Shown: positions 17,181 to 26,785 of the stretch, one piece after another
Layout: every line of letters begins with the position of its first letter
How positions within the stretch are numbered: the stretch's first letter is position 1
NCBI GenBank assembly: GCA_965262875.1
Contig: OZ253569.1
Location: forward strand, 2,852,001-2,916,000
Direction of reading: 5' to 3'
DNA length: 64,000 nucleotides
Source of the DNA: JBALVT01 sp965262875
Lineage (GTDB): Bacteria > Pseudomonadota > Gammaproteobacteria > Pseudomonadales > Halieaceae
The notes under the pieces: model-generated
The model's input: only the letters and a program-made list of their open reading frames with translations
Told to the model about the DNA's origin: nothing
Databases searched by the model: none
Position numbers and translations under genes: made by a program

Positions 17181-17934
17181 ATGACTGAAAACGGGAAACA
17201 CAAGCCACCACCGATGAAGCCGACGCATGATGCGCTGTTCCGCGCCATCATTGACGACAAAGACCGCGCGACAGCGCTTTTACGCGATTACCTGCTGGAT
17301 CGGATCAAGAACCGCATGGGGATGCGGCCCCCAAACGGGTGGAAGGCAGCTTTATCCGACGGAGGACGCCCACCTGAAACACAGCGACGGGCTGTTCGAG
17401 GTCACGCTGAAAGACGGTAAACCCGCGCTGATCTACGTGCTTTTGGAGCATAAATCGGTTTCGGAACCAGCGACACTGTTGCAGCTCCTTGGTTATATGC
17501 TGCGAATCTGGAGTCGCTTTGCCGATGGGCAGGCGGCGAAGTTGCGTGCCCTGCCCGCAATCGTGCCCTTGGTCTTCTACCATGGCAGCGCTTCTTGGAA
17601 CGTGCCGCAGGTGTTTGGTGAAATGTTTGATGTGGCTGAGGATATGGCTCGCTATGTGCCATCGTTTCAATATGAAGTGCATGATCTGGGCTACATCCCG
17701 CTACAAGAACTGTCGCGGTATCCTGACGTGATGGCAGGGTTGGCTGTGCTTAAGTTTGTGAAGCACCACTCTGAAATGACAACAGAGCATCTGGTGGAAA
17801 TCCTGCGGCTCTTGTCGTTTGATACAGATTTTGCGGGAGCGTCAGGATTCGCTTTGAAGTCAGTTATACTGGTAGACATACTGGCCATTACTTTTGATAC
17901 GGCAGGCATTATAATTCCAACGAGTCTATTATAG
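17181..17934 (+). pseudogene. Rpn/YhgA-like recombination-promoting nuclease, frameshifted
   Basis: Three frames together give a recognisable Rpn (Transposase_31, PD-(D/E)XK) protein. They are MKPTHDALFRAIIDDKDRAT in the first frame, KRVEGSFI in a second (about 17333), and EDAHLKHSDGLFEVTLKDGK with IYVLLEHKSVSEPATLLQLL in a third (from about 17362). The catalytic Asp and the E-x-K (LLEHKS) are present. Two small indels in about 35 bp explain the frame changes. The C-terminal tail ends early at 17934. Family members act in DNA recombination and are often short-lived in genomes. It is inactive as it stands. Confidence 0.75.
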
Positions 17935-18027
17935 ATTTGCTAATAGCTCTAAATATAGACCTTTTTATAGACTTCCCAAGTGTATTTTCTGTTTTGGGGC
18001 AGATTTAAGTATCTATTTGACTAAATT

Positions 18028-18279
18028 CATAATGCCTTATCATCTCTGCTGGACGTGAAAGTGGCTCTCTCCAGTTCGCGGCTCAGGTGCAGCGAGGTAC
18101 CAAACAGCTCCCGGGTTTCCTTGAGGTCGTACTCACCCTCAACCCTGGTGAATCCCGCACTGTTGTCGTGCGGCCCAAACACTGCGCTGGAGGAGGCTCG
18201 CGGGTTCTGATCTACCTCCTTGTACCCGTAAGCACCAATAAATCGACCCAGTGACCCTGGCCCACCTATCGCTAACGTT
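18028..18279 (-). pseudogene. Unidentified gene fragment (C-terminal)
   Basis: The minus-strand frame open from about 18279 to the stop at 18028 has the look of real protein sequence: GGPGSLGRFIGAYGYKEVDQ, later GFTRVEGEYDLKETRELFG. It has no start codon of its own and is closed upstream by a stop, so the 5' part is lost. No family is recognised. The surrounding stretch 17935-18310 otherwise holds nothing that could be read as a gene. Confidence 0.35.
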
Positions 18280-18310
18280 TACTCCTTCATGGTTCGTTGC
18301 CAGGAGGTCT

Positions 18311-18492
18311 TTGAACAGGCGCCTTGACTGGCTTGTGCAGTTTTATTGAACCACCTCATAAGGCTTTTTGAGCAAACAAAATTTTTGAGTAAACCTCTGG
18401 GCACTATCTGCTATGATGGCCAGCGATACGGCTTGAAAAAGGGATTCACCGGCTCTTGAAGCAGCGGTGCTACTTTGTCTGGAGATTTGGGC
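18311..18492. repeat. 182-bp direct repeat, left copy
   Basis: The sequence from TTGAACAGGCGCC to GGAGATTTGGGC recurs with the same length and orientation at 34537-34718, on the other side of the Dnd island. Both copies contain a minus-strand open frame ending in the same LKKPYEVVQ residues, as if they were the 3' end of a mobile-element gene. The left copy continues in an open frame for 25 more codons, but the right copy diverges exactly at its end. Confidence 0.85.
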
Positions 18493-18566
18493 TGAGATTG
18501 ATTTTATGTGTAATTTAGTCGATCTGTTATAATCTTTAAGTTGTGGATTATGAGGTACATTAGCCA

Positions 18567-20679
18567 GTGACATTGGATGAGTTACACATCCTGGAGGAGT
18601 ATCGTACAGGTGAGCAGGACTTGGTTGAGTCGTTCTATAAGCCCTGTCTGAGCGAGGCCACCACTTATGACAGGGGCAGTAGGTTATTTTCGCTCAACTG
18701 TTTTTTTGCTGATTGGGTCAGATTTGATTGAGTTTGCCAAGCGTGGCGGCACGATGCGATTAGTTTGTTCGCCGAACTTAACAGATGAAGATTACAACGC
18801 AATTGCTAGTGGCTTTCAATCACGTGATAGTGCTCTTGATACTGCCTTGGTGAGAGATTTCGAATCTCTATGTAGAGATAAATCACTACGCACAAATGCT
18901 GAAGCCTTGGCAACATTAATTTCTGTTGGTGTTATTAGTCTGAAAATTGCATTCAGACCAGAAGGTCACGGAATCTATCATGAAAAAATGGGAGTTTTCA
19001 AAGATGGGAAGGGAAATATTGTCAGTTTTAAGGGTTCTATTAATGAGTCTTGGAATGGCTGGCATGATCGCGGCAACTATGAGTCATTCGATGCTTATTG
19101 TTCTTGGAATGGGGTGAAAGAAGCCTTACGTGTAAAAAATAGTACACAGTATTTTGAGCGACTATGGAATGGTGAGCTTGATGCTGTTCATGTAGTTGAT
19201 TTTCCTAAAATAGCCAAAGGTAAAATTCAGATGATGGCCAAAGAGAGTATTGAGGCTATTGATGTAGCAAATCTCTATAAATTTTGGAGCGTCACTAGAA
19301 ATACAGAAGAAAACACCGAAAAGCGTAAGCCGTTAAAGCATCAGTTGGCAGCCATAGAGGAGTGGGCGGCACAAGGGTGCCGAGGTGTATTTGAGCACGC
19401 AACGGGCAGTGGTAAAACCTTTACAGCGTTAATGGTCCTAAAAGAATATTTAGGTGATAATGGCGTTGCTCTAGTATTGGTTCCAGATCGATTACTGCAT
19501 AAGCAATGGGGCGAAGAGATCAAAGAGGAGCTTCCGAATGCTACTATTTTGAAGGCAGGTGACGGCCATAATCGTTGGCGCAAAAACAGGCGGTTACGTC
19601 AGTTTACCCAGCCTGGAAAGGGGCTCGGCATAAGGATTGTGTTAGCGACTATGGCAACCGCTAGATTAGATGATTTCAGAAATGGGTTTTGGGGTGGTGA
19701 CCACATAATGGTGGTTGCGGATGAGGTGCATGAGATAGGCAGTACAGAAAATTCTAAAATCCTGACAATTAAATCAGGGCCACGCTTAGGTCTTAGTGCT
19801 ACACCGCGTCGTTATGGCGATCCTCACGGCACAGAAAAGATATTCAAATATTTTGGCCCTATAGTTGATCCTCCATTTACGCTAGTAGATGCAATAGAAA
19901 GTAAGCGATTAGTTGAGTATGAATACCATCCTGAACCGATACGTTTAACGGCTGAAGAATCCGAAGCTTGGGAGACAGCCACACGTGAAATATCGCGGGA
20001 GTATGCTCGTTCCAAAAGAGACGATAGAGGGTCGCCTGTCATCACTCCCCGATTACAAAACATGCTGATACAGCGCTCCCGTATTGCAAAGAAAGCTTCG
20101 GCGAAAGTACCTTATGCTGTAAGGACTGTAGTTGATCACTATGTAGAGGGTGAAAGCTGGCTGATTTACTGCGAAGACCAGTACCAGCTGGGCGAGGTGC
20201 TAGATGCATTGCGTGAAAAAGGTTACGACCCTTGTGAATACCATACCAACATGAAGGGCGATGCGGCCGCATCTTTGGACTGGTTCAAGCGTTTTGGTGG
20301 AATAATGGTCTCAATCCGTTGTCTGGATCAAGGTGTTGATATTCCCAAAATATCCCATGCAATTATTTTGGCATCCTCTCAAAATCCTAGACAATTTATT
20401 CAGCGCCGTGGGCGTGTATTGAGAGTATGCCCAGGTAAATATAACGCGGTTATCTACGATGCTGTTGTGGTGCCGGTATGTTTAGATCAAGAACCTGGGC
20501 AGTTATCACTTCTAAAGAGTGAGCTACAAAGAAGTATTCAATTTTCGGATACTGCCATGAACAGATCGGGAGCGAATAAATTGATCACTATTGCTATTGA
20601 GCTTGGTATAAATCTAGAAGAAATGAGCTTAGTCGATACAGCCGGGATTGAAGAACCAGGAGATTACGATGACGACTAA
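18567..20679 (+). pseudogene. PLD-domain SF2 helicase, Dnd-associated restriction type (frameshifted N-terminus)
   Basis: From ATG 18667 a 670-aa frame is open. It has a phospholipase-D-like domain (H105-x-K107 in YHEKMG, GSINES at 123-128) and then an SF2 helicase with ATGSGKT, a DEVH box (VADEVHEIG), SATPRR and the motif VI-like QRRGRVLRV. The expected N-terminus is in another frame from GTG 18567 (LHILEEYRTGEQDLVESFYK, then PCLSEATTYDR). Removing one G from the GGGG run at 18673-18676 joins both frames into YDRAVGYFRST. The architecture matches helicases annotated as DNA phosphorothioation system restriction enzymes. It would unwind or cleave DNA as part of the effector. If translated only from 18667 it lacks about 35 residues. 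It overlaps the next gene by 11 nt. Confidence 0.8.
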
Positions 20680-20869
20680 AAGTGACCCGCTTTCAGTATT
20701 GCTTGATGTGAAGGCGCAGATGAATACTAATGTGGACGATGACTTGTTAAAAGCCTGTTATCAGTTACTTTGTGACCACCAGTACGATAAAGAGCCGGAC
20801 ACTACGAAACAAATAAATGCCTTAGTTGAAGCAGCCCTCCTGACAAACGAAGGCGACGTGACTTTATGA
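20669..20869 (+). CDS. Small Dnd-module protein
   Basis: This 66-aa acidic protein starts at ATG 20669, overlapping the helicase end by 11 nt; an in-frame TTG-type start upstream is less likely. Its stop overlaps the start of the SMC-like gene (ATGA). The sequence is helical (LSVLLDVKAQMNTNVDDDLL, then KACYQLLCDHQYD) with a C-terminal TKQINALVEAALL helix. Small proteins of this kind sit between helicase and SMC genes in several DNA-modification-linked operons, but I cannot name a family with confidence. Coupled translation on both sides suggests a stoichiometric subunit of the helicase/SMC complex. Confidence 0.7.
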   Translation: MTTKSDPLSVLLDVKAQMNTNVDDDLLKACYQLLCDHQYDKEPDTTKQINALVEAALLTNEGDVTL

Positions 20870-22848
20870 AACTAAAAGAACTGACTATAAACAATTTTAT
20901 GCCCTATAAAGGAGAGCAAAAAGTAAACTTTCCTCAGCATGATACCCAGAATGTCATGCTGTTATTTGGTGATAATATGAGGGGTAAAACCAGCTTCCTC
21001 AATGCCATGCGTTGGGGCTTTTATGGTATTGCTGTTGGTAGACACATGAGGCCTATACCGCGACTTAATTTAGTTAATATCGAAGCCGCTACAGATGGAG
21101 ACTGGAGCATGTCTATAGTACTTAAGTTTTCCAATGGCGAGAAAGATTATGATTTACGCCGAACAATAGAGAAAAAACCCCATGTTTATCAACCTGAAAT
21201 TGATGCTAATTTTGAAGAGAGCATTAGTTTGAGTATTGATGGAAAGCCGCAAACTGGTGATATTATTGAAAATACAATCAATCAAGTGGTACCAGAGGAA
21301 ATTTCACGATTTTTCCTCTTCGATGGCGAGCTTCTTCAGGAATACGAAGACCTTCTGATAGAAGGGAGTGAGCAAGGTGACAAGATCAAAGTGCATATTG
21401 AGCAAGCTCTCGGTGTGCCGGCCCTACTTCACGGCAAGAATGAATTAAATAAGTTGCTCAATGATGCCAGGAAAATACAGACCAGAGATGCCAGGAGAAA
21501 TACAGACCTTAAGAGCTATGCAGAGCAACAAAATCAGTTAGAAGTTAAGCTAACGTCTTTGGAAAAAGATTTGGAGGATCTTTTGGCGCAGAGTGTATGT
21601 GTACAAAAACAAGTGGATGATATCGATGATGAGCTAACCAATACCGAGGCTGTTCAACATAAAAAGATACAGTTGGAGGGGCTTTCTTCCGAACATAAAG
21701 CCGCCGAGCAGCAGTTGCTGATTTTGAAGGATGAGCAGCGAGAGCTTCTTCAGTCGGCATGGCAAGATGTGCTTCACGTTAGTGTCGCGCCATTAATGGG
21801 TAAGATGCAAGAACGAAGGGACTCATTACAGGCTATGGTGTCAATGAAGGCAGTGCTGAATTCAAAGATTCAAACGCTACAACAAAGCCTTGATGATACT
21901 ACATGCCCTACCTGCAAGCAAAATATACCTGATTCGATGATTCAGCCAATCAGGGATAAAATGGATGAATTAAAGACAGAAGAAGAATTGTCCGTTGTTA
22001 ATCCCGATGAAATAAGTGACTTAAACGGTAAAATTGATAAGTTGTCTAAAATTGAATCGCAAGGTGAAGGGAAAAGGTTGCTTCAAAATATAAATAAACA
22101 GAGGAAAATACAGGTACAGTTAATTGGGATTGAAACGCAACTTGATGAACTAGAGGATGAAATTCGAGAGCACGATACCGATACGATTATGCGTCAGCGT
22201 GATAAGCGTGATCATTTGATTGGACAGCGTGCAAGATTGGACAGCGATGTTAGCGAGCGTAGAAATGATATCGAAAAAAATACGAAAAGCCAGGATCATA
22301 TAGCCACATTGATTTCAAAAAGTGCTGGTGCCCAAGGACAAAAAAGCTCGATCCGTGTAAATATATATCAAGATTTAGAATCTATTTTTTCAAAAAGTAT
22401 CGATCAACTTAGAAATTCATTGCGAGAAGAAGTGGAGCGTTATGCTACTGCTGCGTTTTCTAAATTAACCACAGAGAAAACATATTCACGTTTACAAATA
22501 AATAAAAATTATGGCCTCGCCATTATTGATCAAGCTGGGCGTGTGTTAAAAGAACGTAGTGCGGGTGCAGAGCAAATTGTGGCACTTTCTTTGATTGATG
22601 GCCTTAACCGCACTGCGCGTAAAGCTGACCCCGTGGTAATGGATACTCCCTTGGGGCGCCTGGATCCAAAACATCGTAGTAATGTTTTGAAATATCTACC
22701 GAATATGGCCGAGCAAGTTGTTTTGCTTGTGCATGAGGGCGAGATAGACCCTGATCGTGATATAGAGAATTTTGCAGATCGTATTGGTGCTCGTTACCAA
22801 ATTGAGCGTATTTCAGCTACTGAATCTAGAATTGTAAAGAGTAATTAA
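20866..22848 (+). CDS. DndD-like SMC/Rad50-type ATPase with zinc hook
   Basis: This 660-aa protein has an N-terminal Walker A (GDNMRGKT, residues 35-42) and long coiled coils around a CPTC zinc hook (C347, C350). Its C-terminal ATPase half has a signature-like SAGAEQIVALS and a Walker B VVMDTPLGRLD. The MDTPLGRLDPKHR block is the same as in DndD (28403-30367: IDTPLGRLDSEHR), so the two are paralogues. DndD itself here shows no CxxC hook. SMC/Rad50 ATPases bridge or scan DNA ends. In this operon it probably pairs with the PLD helicase as a sensor or effector ATPase. It starts at ATG 20866 (4-nt overlap) and ends 1 nt before the next gene. Confidence 0.85.
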   Translation: MKLKELTINNFMPYKGEQKVNFPQHDTQNVMLLFGDNMRGKTSFLNAMRWGFYGIAVGRHMRPIPRLNLVNIEAATDGDWSMSIVLKFSNGEKDYDLRRTIEKKPHVYQPEIDANFEESISLSIDGKPQTGDIIENTINQVVPEEISRFFLFDGELLQEYEDLLIEGSEQGDKIKVHIEQALGVPALLHGKNELNKLLNDARKIQTRDARRNTDLKSYAEQQNQLEVKLTSLEKDLEDLLAQSVCVQKQVDDIDDELTNTEAVQHKKIQLEGLSSEHKAAEQQLLILKDEQRELLQSAWQDVLHVSVAPLMGKMQERRDSLQAMVSMKAVLNSKIQTLQQSLDDTTCPTCKQNIPDSMIQPIRDKMDELKTEEELSVVNPDEISDLNGKIDKLSKIESQGEGKRLLQNINKQRKIQVQLIGIETQLDELEDEIREHDTDTIMRQRDKRDHLIGQRARLDSDVSERRNDIEKNTKSQDHIATLISKSAGAQGQKSSIRVNIYQDLESIFSKSIDQLRNSLREEVERYATAAFSKLTTEKTYSRLQINKNYGLAIIDQAGRVLKERSAGAEQIVALSLIDGLNRTARKADPVVMDTPLGRLDPKHRSNVLKYLPNMAEQVVLLVHEGEIDPDRDIENFADRIGARYQIERISATESRIVKSN

Positions 22849-22849
22849 A

Positions 22850-23230
22850 ATGGTTGAACCTAGTCGAATTGGTCTAACTGCGGCGGCGGGCGCACAGCTT
22901 GATGAGCTGCTGGAAGACCTTAATCCCGAGCATGGTACTGAAGGGGTAAAGCTTATCAAGTTTGACTTATATCGCCTTGCAGTCGCTCTGGGAGTTAAAA
23001 ACCATGAGCCACCACCACCGCTCAATGATAAAAGCATCAGCAATCTTCGAGTGGCGGAACTTGACCCTGACGGTGTGCTTGCTACGGTAGTGAAAACATC
23101 AGGATTATTGCCTAAAAATGTATTGGTTTATGAATTCATTGAGCGCTTGGCTGAGCATGGAGTCAAAGAGTTTTATCTGGCCTACCAGAAAACCGGCCAA
23201 TTGCCTTTGGAAGGATATTTTGAAGAGTAA
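22850..23230 (+). CDS. Small Dnd-associated protein (DndE-like or dnd-assoc-4-like)
   Basis: This 126-aa protein starts one base after the SMC-like gene. Its first part (RIGLTAAAGAQLDELLEDLN, then LYRLAVALGVKN) resembles the start of DndE and of the small Dnd-associated proteins that combine a short helix pair with an LAVALG motif. The C-terminal part (PKNVLVYEFIERLAEHGVKE) is helical. It is more likely a partner of the adjoining DndD-like ATPase than a second DndE: true DndE lies at 28041-28391 and is shorter, with an RWAL helix. Function is inferred from the neighbours only. Confidence 0.55.
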   Translation: MVEPSRIGLTAAAGAQLDELLEDLNPEHGTEGVKLIKFDLYRLAVALGVKNHEPPPPLNDKSISNLRVAELDPDGVLATVVKTSGLLPKNVLVYEFIERLAEHGVKEFYLAYQKTGQLPLEGYFEE

Positions 23231-23247
23231 GTTAAAGAATAATAACT

Positions 23248-26088
23248 ATGGCGGCATTAAAGTTTTATTTTGTGATCCTAAGCGAAGATCAACCTATTCA
23301 AATCACCGTTCATCGTGATTTCTTAACGTTGCAAGAAGCTTGGAATCAAGCTGATAAGCTGACAGATGCAGGACTCATTCATATTGGTTTTCTACGGCCA
23401 AAAATTAAGAATGTATCGGCTTTGTTAAAGCACAAAGGTAAGGTGCTTGTTTCTGTTGCGGCAAAGTGGACTTTGCCAGAAGAGTATCAGGCTTCTGTCG
23501 CTGTGGTTGCCGAAATGATACTACCTTTTCAGGTTGTGCCTTTGTATCAGTTAGTGAAAGGGATCGGTTTCGATCAGGATGAGCCGACTACTACATTTCA
23601 AAGCTCATCGGTTGAAAGTGGGCAAGGAAAATACACGATTGCTGAAGCAGCTCTTAGGGTGCTAAACGATTGTGAGCATCCGTTAAATAAAGAAGAGATT
23701 TTCGCTCGTATTGTTGATCGAGGTTTGTATCGATTCGGTATTAAAAAGCCCGTTAGTGCGCTGGCCATTGAGCTTAATCGACATGCTCAAAATACGGATT
23801 ATTCCAAACCTGCATCTACGCCATTGTTCAGTAGGTGGGGTGGTGATCGATATGGTTCTCTTGAACGCATCTCGGCAGAACTAGAAGGCTGGATAAAAGA
23901 GCTGGAGGTCATTAATCCAGAGCTAGGTGCTCAGGCGAAGTCGTATGGTATTTATAGCGATGCTAGTTTCATTACTAACGCGGGTGAGCTACCGGATAAA
24001 CTCCGTTCTCAGCTTGATCTATATCGCTTTTCAGTATTGAAGCGTGAAACTGACATCACGGATCCGATAGCATTAATAAAAATTCTGCCAAACCATCTTA
24101 CGTCTTCTAATCTCGGATCATTAAATTTACCTGTTAGGGTGCTGAATGTATTCAAGGCACACTCGATTAATTGTTTAGATGACTTACGCAATTTGTCAGT
24201 GGACGACTTATTAAAATGGCCTAATTTTGGCCGTAAGTCAGTCGGTGATGTTCGTACAAATTTGTTGGGCAACGTAGAAAAACTGGCGAGCCGGGTCAAG
24301 CACATCAGCACTATTTATTCAGACGATGCTGAAATAGGCGATGTCTCTGCTAATGGTAGCGGGAGAGACGAAGCTTATCAACTTGAGTTGGTTTCAACGA
24401 TTCCCTTAAAAGAGAATTTTGAAAAAACCTTGTCAGAGATGAAGGATACACATCGTCAGGTCATGGAGTGTCGAACTGGGTATGGCGGTGTCGCAATGAC
24501 ATTAGAGGTCGTTGGAGAACGCATGGGGGTAACCCGTGAACGTGTCCGCCAAATTCAAAAGAAATACGTCAATAATATAGTAGAAAATGAATTTTTGGAT
24601 GATTGTATTGCACTGAAAATTGGTCAACTGCTAATTGATCGTACTGAACCGCTATACCTGGAAATGCTTGAAATTGAAGATCCCTGGTTTGAAGGCTTTA
24701 TGGGTAACTATCAGCATCTTGCGGCCATTATTGAGCTTTTCTCTGAAAATGAGATTCGCATTGTTAATATCAACGGTGCAAGTGTGGTTACCCGAATAAA
24801 AGTAGATGTTTGGGAGAATTGCGTCAGTCATTTTCGTAAAAACTTAAAGGATAAGGCCAAAGATGGAGGCTGGACTCGTCATGACATAGCCATGACATTC
24901 AGGGCTGCCTTATTAGAAAAAGGAGCTGTCGAGCTATTGTCCCTTATGTGGGCTGAGTTTGATTCCGCGCTGCAATTTTATGGTGAGGGGGATGAGGCAA
25001 AACTTTTAAGTTTCGGGGTTTCTGCAGAGTCGGCCGTCCAAGCGGTTCTTCTTCAGGCTGAGTGTCCGCTCCATTTCACCGAGGTGGCTGTAAGAGCGAA
25101 TGAGTTGTTTGGACGTACCGTTGATGAAAGGTTGGCGAAAAATGCACTGGTTCGTCAGGGGGCAAAACTCTTTGGGCGCGGGATTTACGGTCTGGAAAAA
25201 TTTAATCCATTATCACCTGGAACGTGTAATAACATATGTTTAGTTGTTACCAATTTAATGTACGCAGGTCCACTGAAGAAACAGTGGCACGCTAATAAAA
25301 TATTAACCGCCCTAGAGAGCCAGTTTTCTGCGCTGCCGGAAAAATTAGACAGTTACATTTTAAATATTATTCTAGGCAACTCAAATAAGCTGGTCTACTT
25401 AAATAGAATGGTATGGGTCAGGTCAGACTCGAATCAATCTGTTAATGACCGTGTCGATATGGCAGATGCTTTTACTCAAATACTTGAAGAGAATGGCGGG
25501 CCTCTCAAAGGAAAAGAGATAAAGGAGCGCCTTGCAAGAATACGTGGCGTATCTAATAATTTACAGCTCCAGCCCACGGAAAGAATGATTCAAATTGGGC
25601 CTGATTTTTGGGGTTTAGTAGAGCGTGATATTGGTGGTACTCAGGAGCAGCTTAAAGCTAAGCTCGATAAACTATTTAATTATTTACAAACCACACAAAA
25701 AGGCATTCACGTTTCTGAAGTAGGTGCTGTGATTCAGGTGAGTGATAATTCCACTGAGAACCCTTCAGCCTACGCATTGTTAAACTTAGCGCAAAAGGAC
25801 AGGCGATTTTATTTGGGGCGTTCTATGTTTTTAGGCCTGGATGAGTGGGGGAGAGACACGCGCCGATTAAATATTTCCCAGGCTGTAAGGGAGCTGCTTT
25901 CAGCGATGACTGAGCCGATGAGTATTGGTGAAATAAATGCTCGAATTGAGTATCTGACTGGCTTGTCCGTTGATGGAACGGTAACTGGAGTATTGATTAA
26001 TGAGGGAGGTGTTTATGATTCTGATACGAGAGTGTGGTTTTCAAGTGGGAATAAGCGTAGGAACGATACCGATTGTGTAGTTGACTAA
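23248..26088 (+). CDS. HARE-HTH / RNAP alpha-CTD-like / sigma-4-like multidomain protein
   Basis: This 946-aa protein is an unusual chain of nucleic-acid-binding domains. Residues 1-110 are unassigned. Residues about 128-206 form a HARE-HTH domain (YTIAEAALRVLNDCEHPLNK, then IFARIVDRGLYRFG). Residues 286-345 resemble the RNA-polymerase alpha C-terminal domain (LPVRVLNVFKAHSINCLDDL and LKWPNFGRKSVGDVRTNLL). Residues 392-445 carry a sigma-70 region-4-like helix-turn-helix with MGVTRERVRQIQKK. The C-terminal half has several winged-helix-like units (about 591-653, 740-800, 802-868, 875-935). HARE-HTH domains are known from proteins that read DNA modification. Beside a phosphorothioation system a sensor or transcriptional role is plausible, but it is inferred. 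It starts 17 nt after the upstream gene and ends the operon. Confidence 0.8.
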   Translation: MAALKFYFVILSEDQPIQITVHRDFLTLQEAWNQADKLTDAGLIHIGFLRPKIKNVSALLKHKGKVLVSVAAKWTLPEEYQASVAVVAEMILPFQVVPLYQLVKGIGFDQDEPTTTFQSSSVESGQGKYTIAEAALRVLNDCEHPLNKEEIFARIVDRGLYRFGIKKPVSALAIELNRHAQNTDYSKPASTPLFSRWGGDRYGSLERISAELEGWIKELEVINPELGAQAKSYGIYSDASFITNAGELPDKLRSQLDLYRFSVLKRETDITDPIALIKILPNHLTSSNLGSLNLPVRVLNVFKAHSINCLDDLRNLSVDDLLKWPNFGRKSVGDVRTNLLGNVEKLASRVKHISTIYSDDAEIGDVSANGSGRDEAYQLELVSTIPLKENFEKTLSEMKDTHRQVMECRTGYGGVAMTLEVVGERMGVTRERVRQIQKKYVNNIVENEFLDDCIALKIGQLLIDRTEPLYLEMLEIEDPWFEGFMGNYQHLAAIIELFSENEIRIVNINGASVVTRIKVDVWENCVSHFRKNLKDKAKDGGWTRHDIAMTFRAALLEKGAVELLSLMWAEFDSALQFYGEGDEAKLLSFGVSAESAVQAVLLQAECPLHFTEVAVRANELFGRTVDERLAKNALVRQGAKLFGRGIYGLEKFNPLSPGTCNNICLVVTNLMYAGPLKKQWHANKILTALESQFSALPEKLDSYILNIILGNSNKLVYLNRMVWVRSDSNQSVNDRVDMADAFTQILEENGGPLKGKEIKERLARIRGVSNNLQLQPTERMIQIGPDFWGLVERDIGGTQEQLKAKLDKLFNYLQTTQKGIHVSEVGAVIQVSDNSTENPSAYALLNLAQKDRRFYLGRSMFLGLDEWGRDTRRLNISQAVRELLSAMTEPMSIGEINARIEYLTGLSVDGTVTGVLINEGGVYDSDTRVWFSSGNKRRNDTDCVVD

Positions 26089-26235
26089 AGTTGAAGGTCT
26101 TTAACTTTGTGGTGTTGGATATTCAATTGAAGTTGTATCTTTTTTCACGAAATTATAAGTTGATCGAGTGCTATTCACAATGATAGTAACTTCCCACAGC
26201 AATAATTTTACAGCGATTCTGGTGGATATAAGTTA

Positions 26236-26784
26236 ATGGCGAGTAAGTTTTTAGACTTGGTCTCCGATAGCGTGCCAGATCTTGATCCTGAGATTCAATT
26301 GGCTCATAAGCTGATGCCTTTTGAGCGAAGGTTTTTACTCTCTCCCAGTTTATGGCGAAATAAACCAACACGTGTGCAACTCAACTGGGCGTCCTACAAA
26401 TTTACGAGAGAAAACAAGAATAGTATTCCTGAAAAAAAGGGTATTTATATGTTTGTTGTGAGCCATAAGGCTGCTTGGACGCCCGAGAATAATTATATTT
26501 TGTATGTGGGGCAGACCGGATACAAAAAACCTCACCGGACACTAAAAGATCGATATCAAGATTATTTGAATGATCAGAAAAGTTCAAGGAATAGGAAAAA
26601 AATAAATGAGATGCTAAATCTTTGGAAAGATGACATTTATTTTGTTTGTAGCACAGTTTCATCAAGAACACATTTGAGAAATTTGGAAGCTAGGCTTACT
26701 GAATGCCTAATCCCACCATATAGTGAGGGAGATATACCTGTGGGTGAAATTAAGAAGGCGATTAAAGTATTGAGGAATCCATGA
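26236..26784 (+). CDS. GIY-YIG nuclease-domain protein
   Basis: This 182-aa protein has a GIY-YIG fold: GIYMFVV (GIY at residues 69-71), YILYVGQTG (YVG at 90-92), a conserved Arg in LKDRYQDY (R106) and acidic residues in LEARLTECL (E151/E156) that fit the metal-binding Glu. An N-terminal arm of about 60 residues has no recognised domain. GIY-YIG enzymes cleave or nick DNA and occur as restriction effectors. The gene ends 1 nt before the DGQHR gene, so the two are coupled and probably work together. It follows a 147-bp gap after the HARE protein, which may hold a separate promoter, though I see no clear one. Confidence 0.82.
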   Translation: MASKFLDLVSDSVPDLDPEIQLAHKLMPFERRFLLSPSLWRNKPTRVQLNWASYKFTRENKNSIPEKKGIYMFVVSHKAAWTPENNYILYVGQTGYKKPHRTLKDRYQDYLNDQKSSRNRKKINEMLNLWKDDIYFVCSTVSSRTHLRNLEARLTECLIPPYSEGDIPVGEIKKAIKVLRNP

Positions 26785-26785
26785 C

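Noticed and set aside
15601..17934. Prophage
   Set aside because: Only plasmid-type (RepC-like), toxin-antitoxin and Rpn-type genes are readable; no capsid, terminase, portal, tail or integrase genes.
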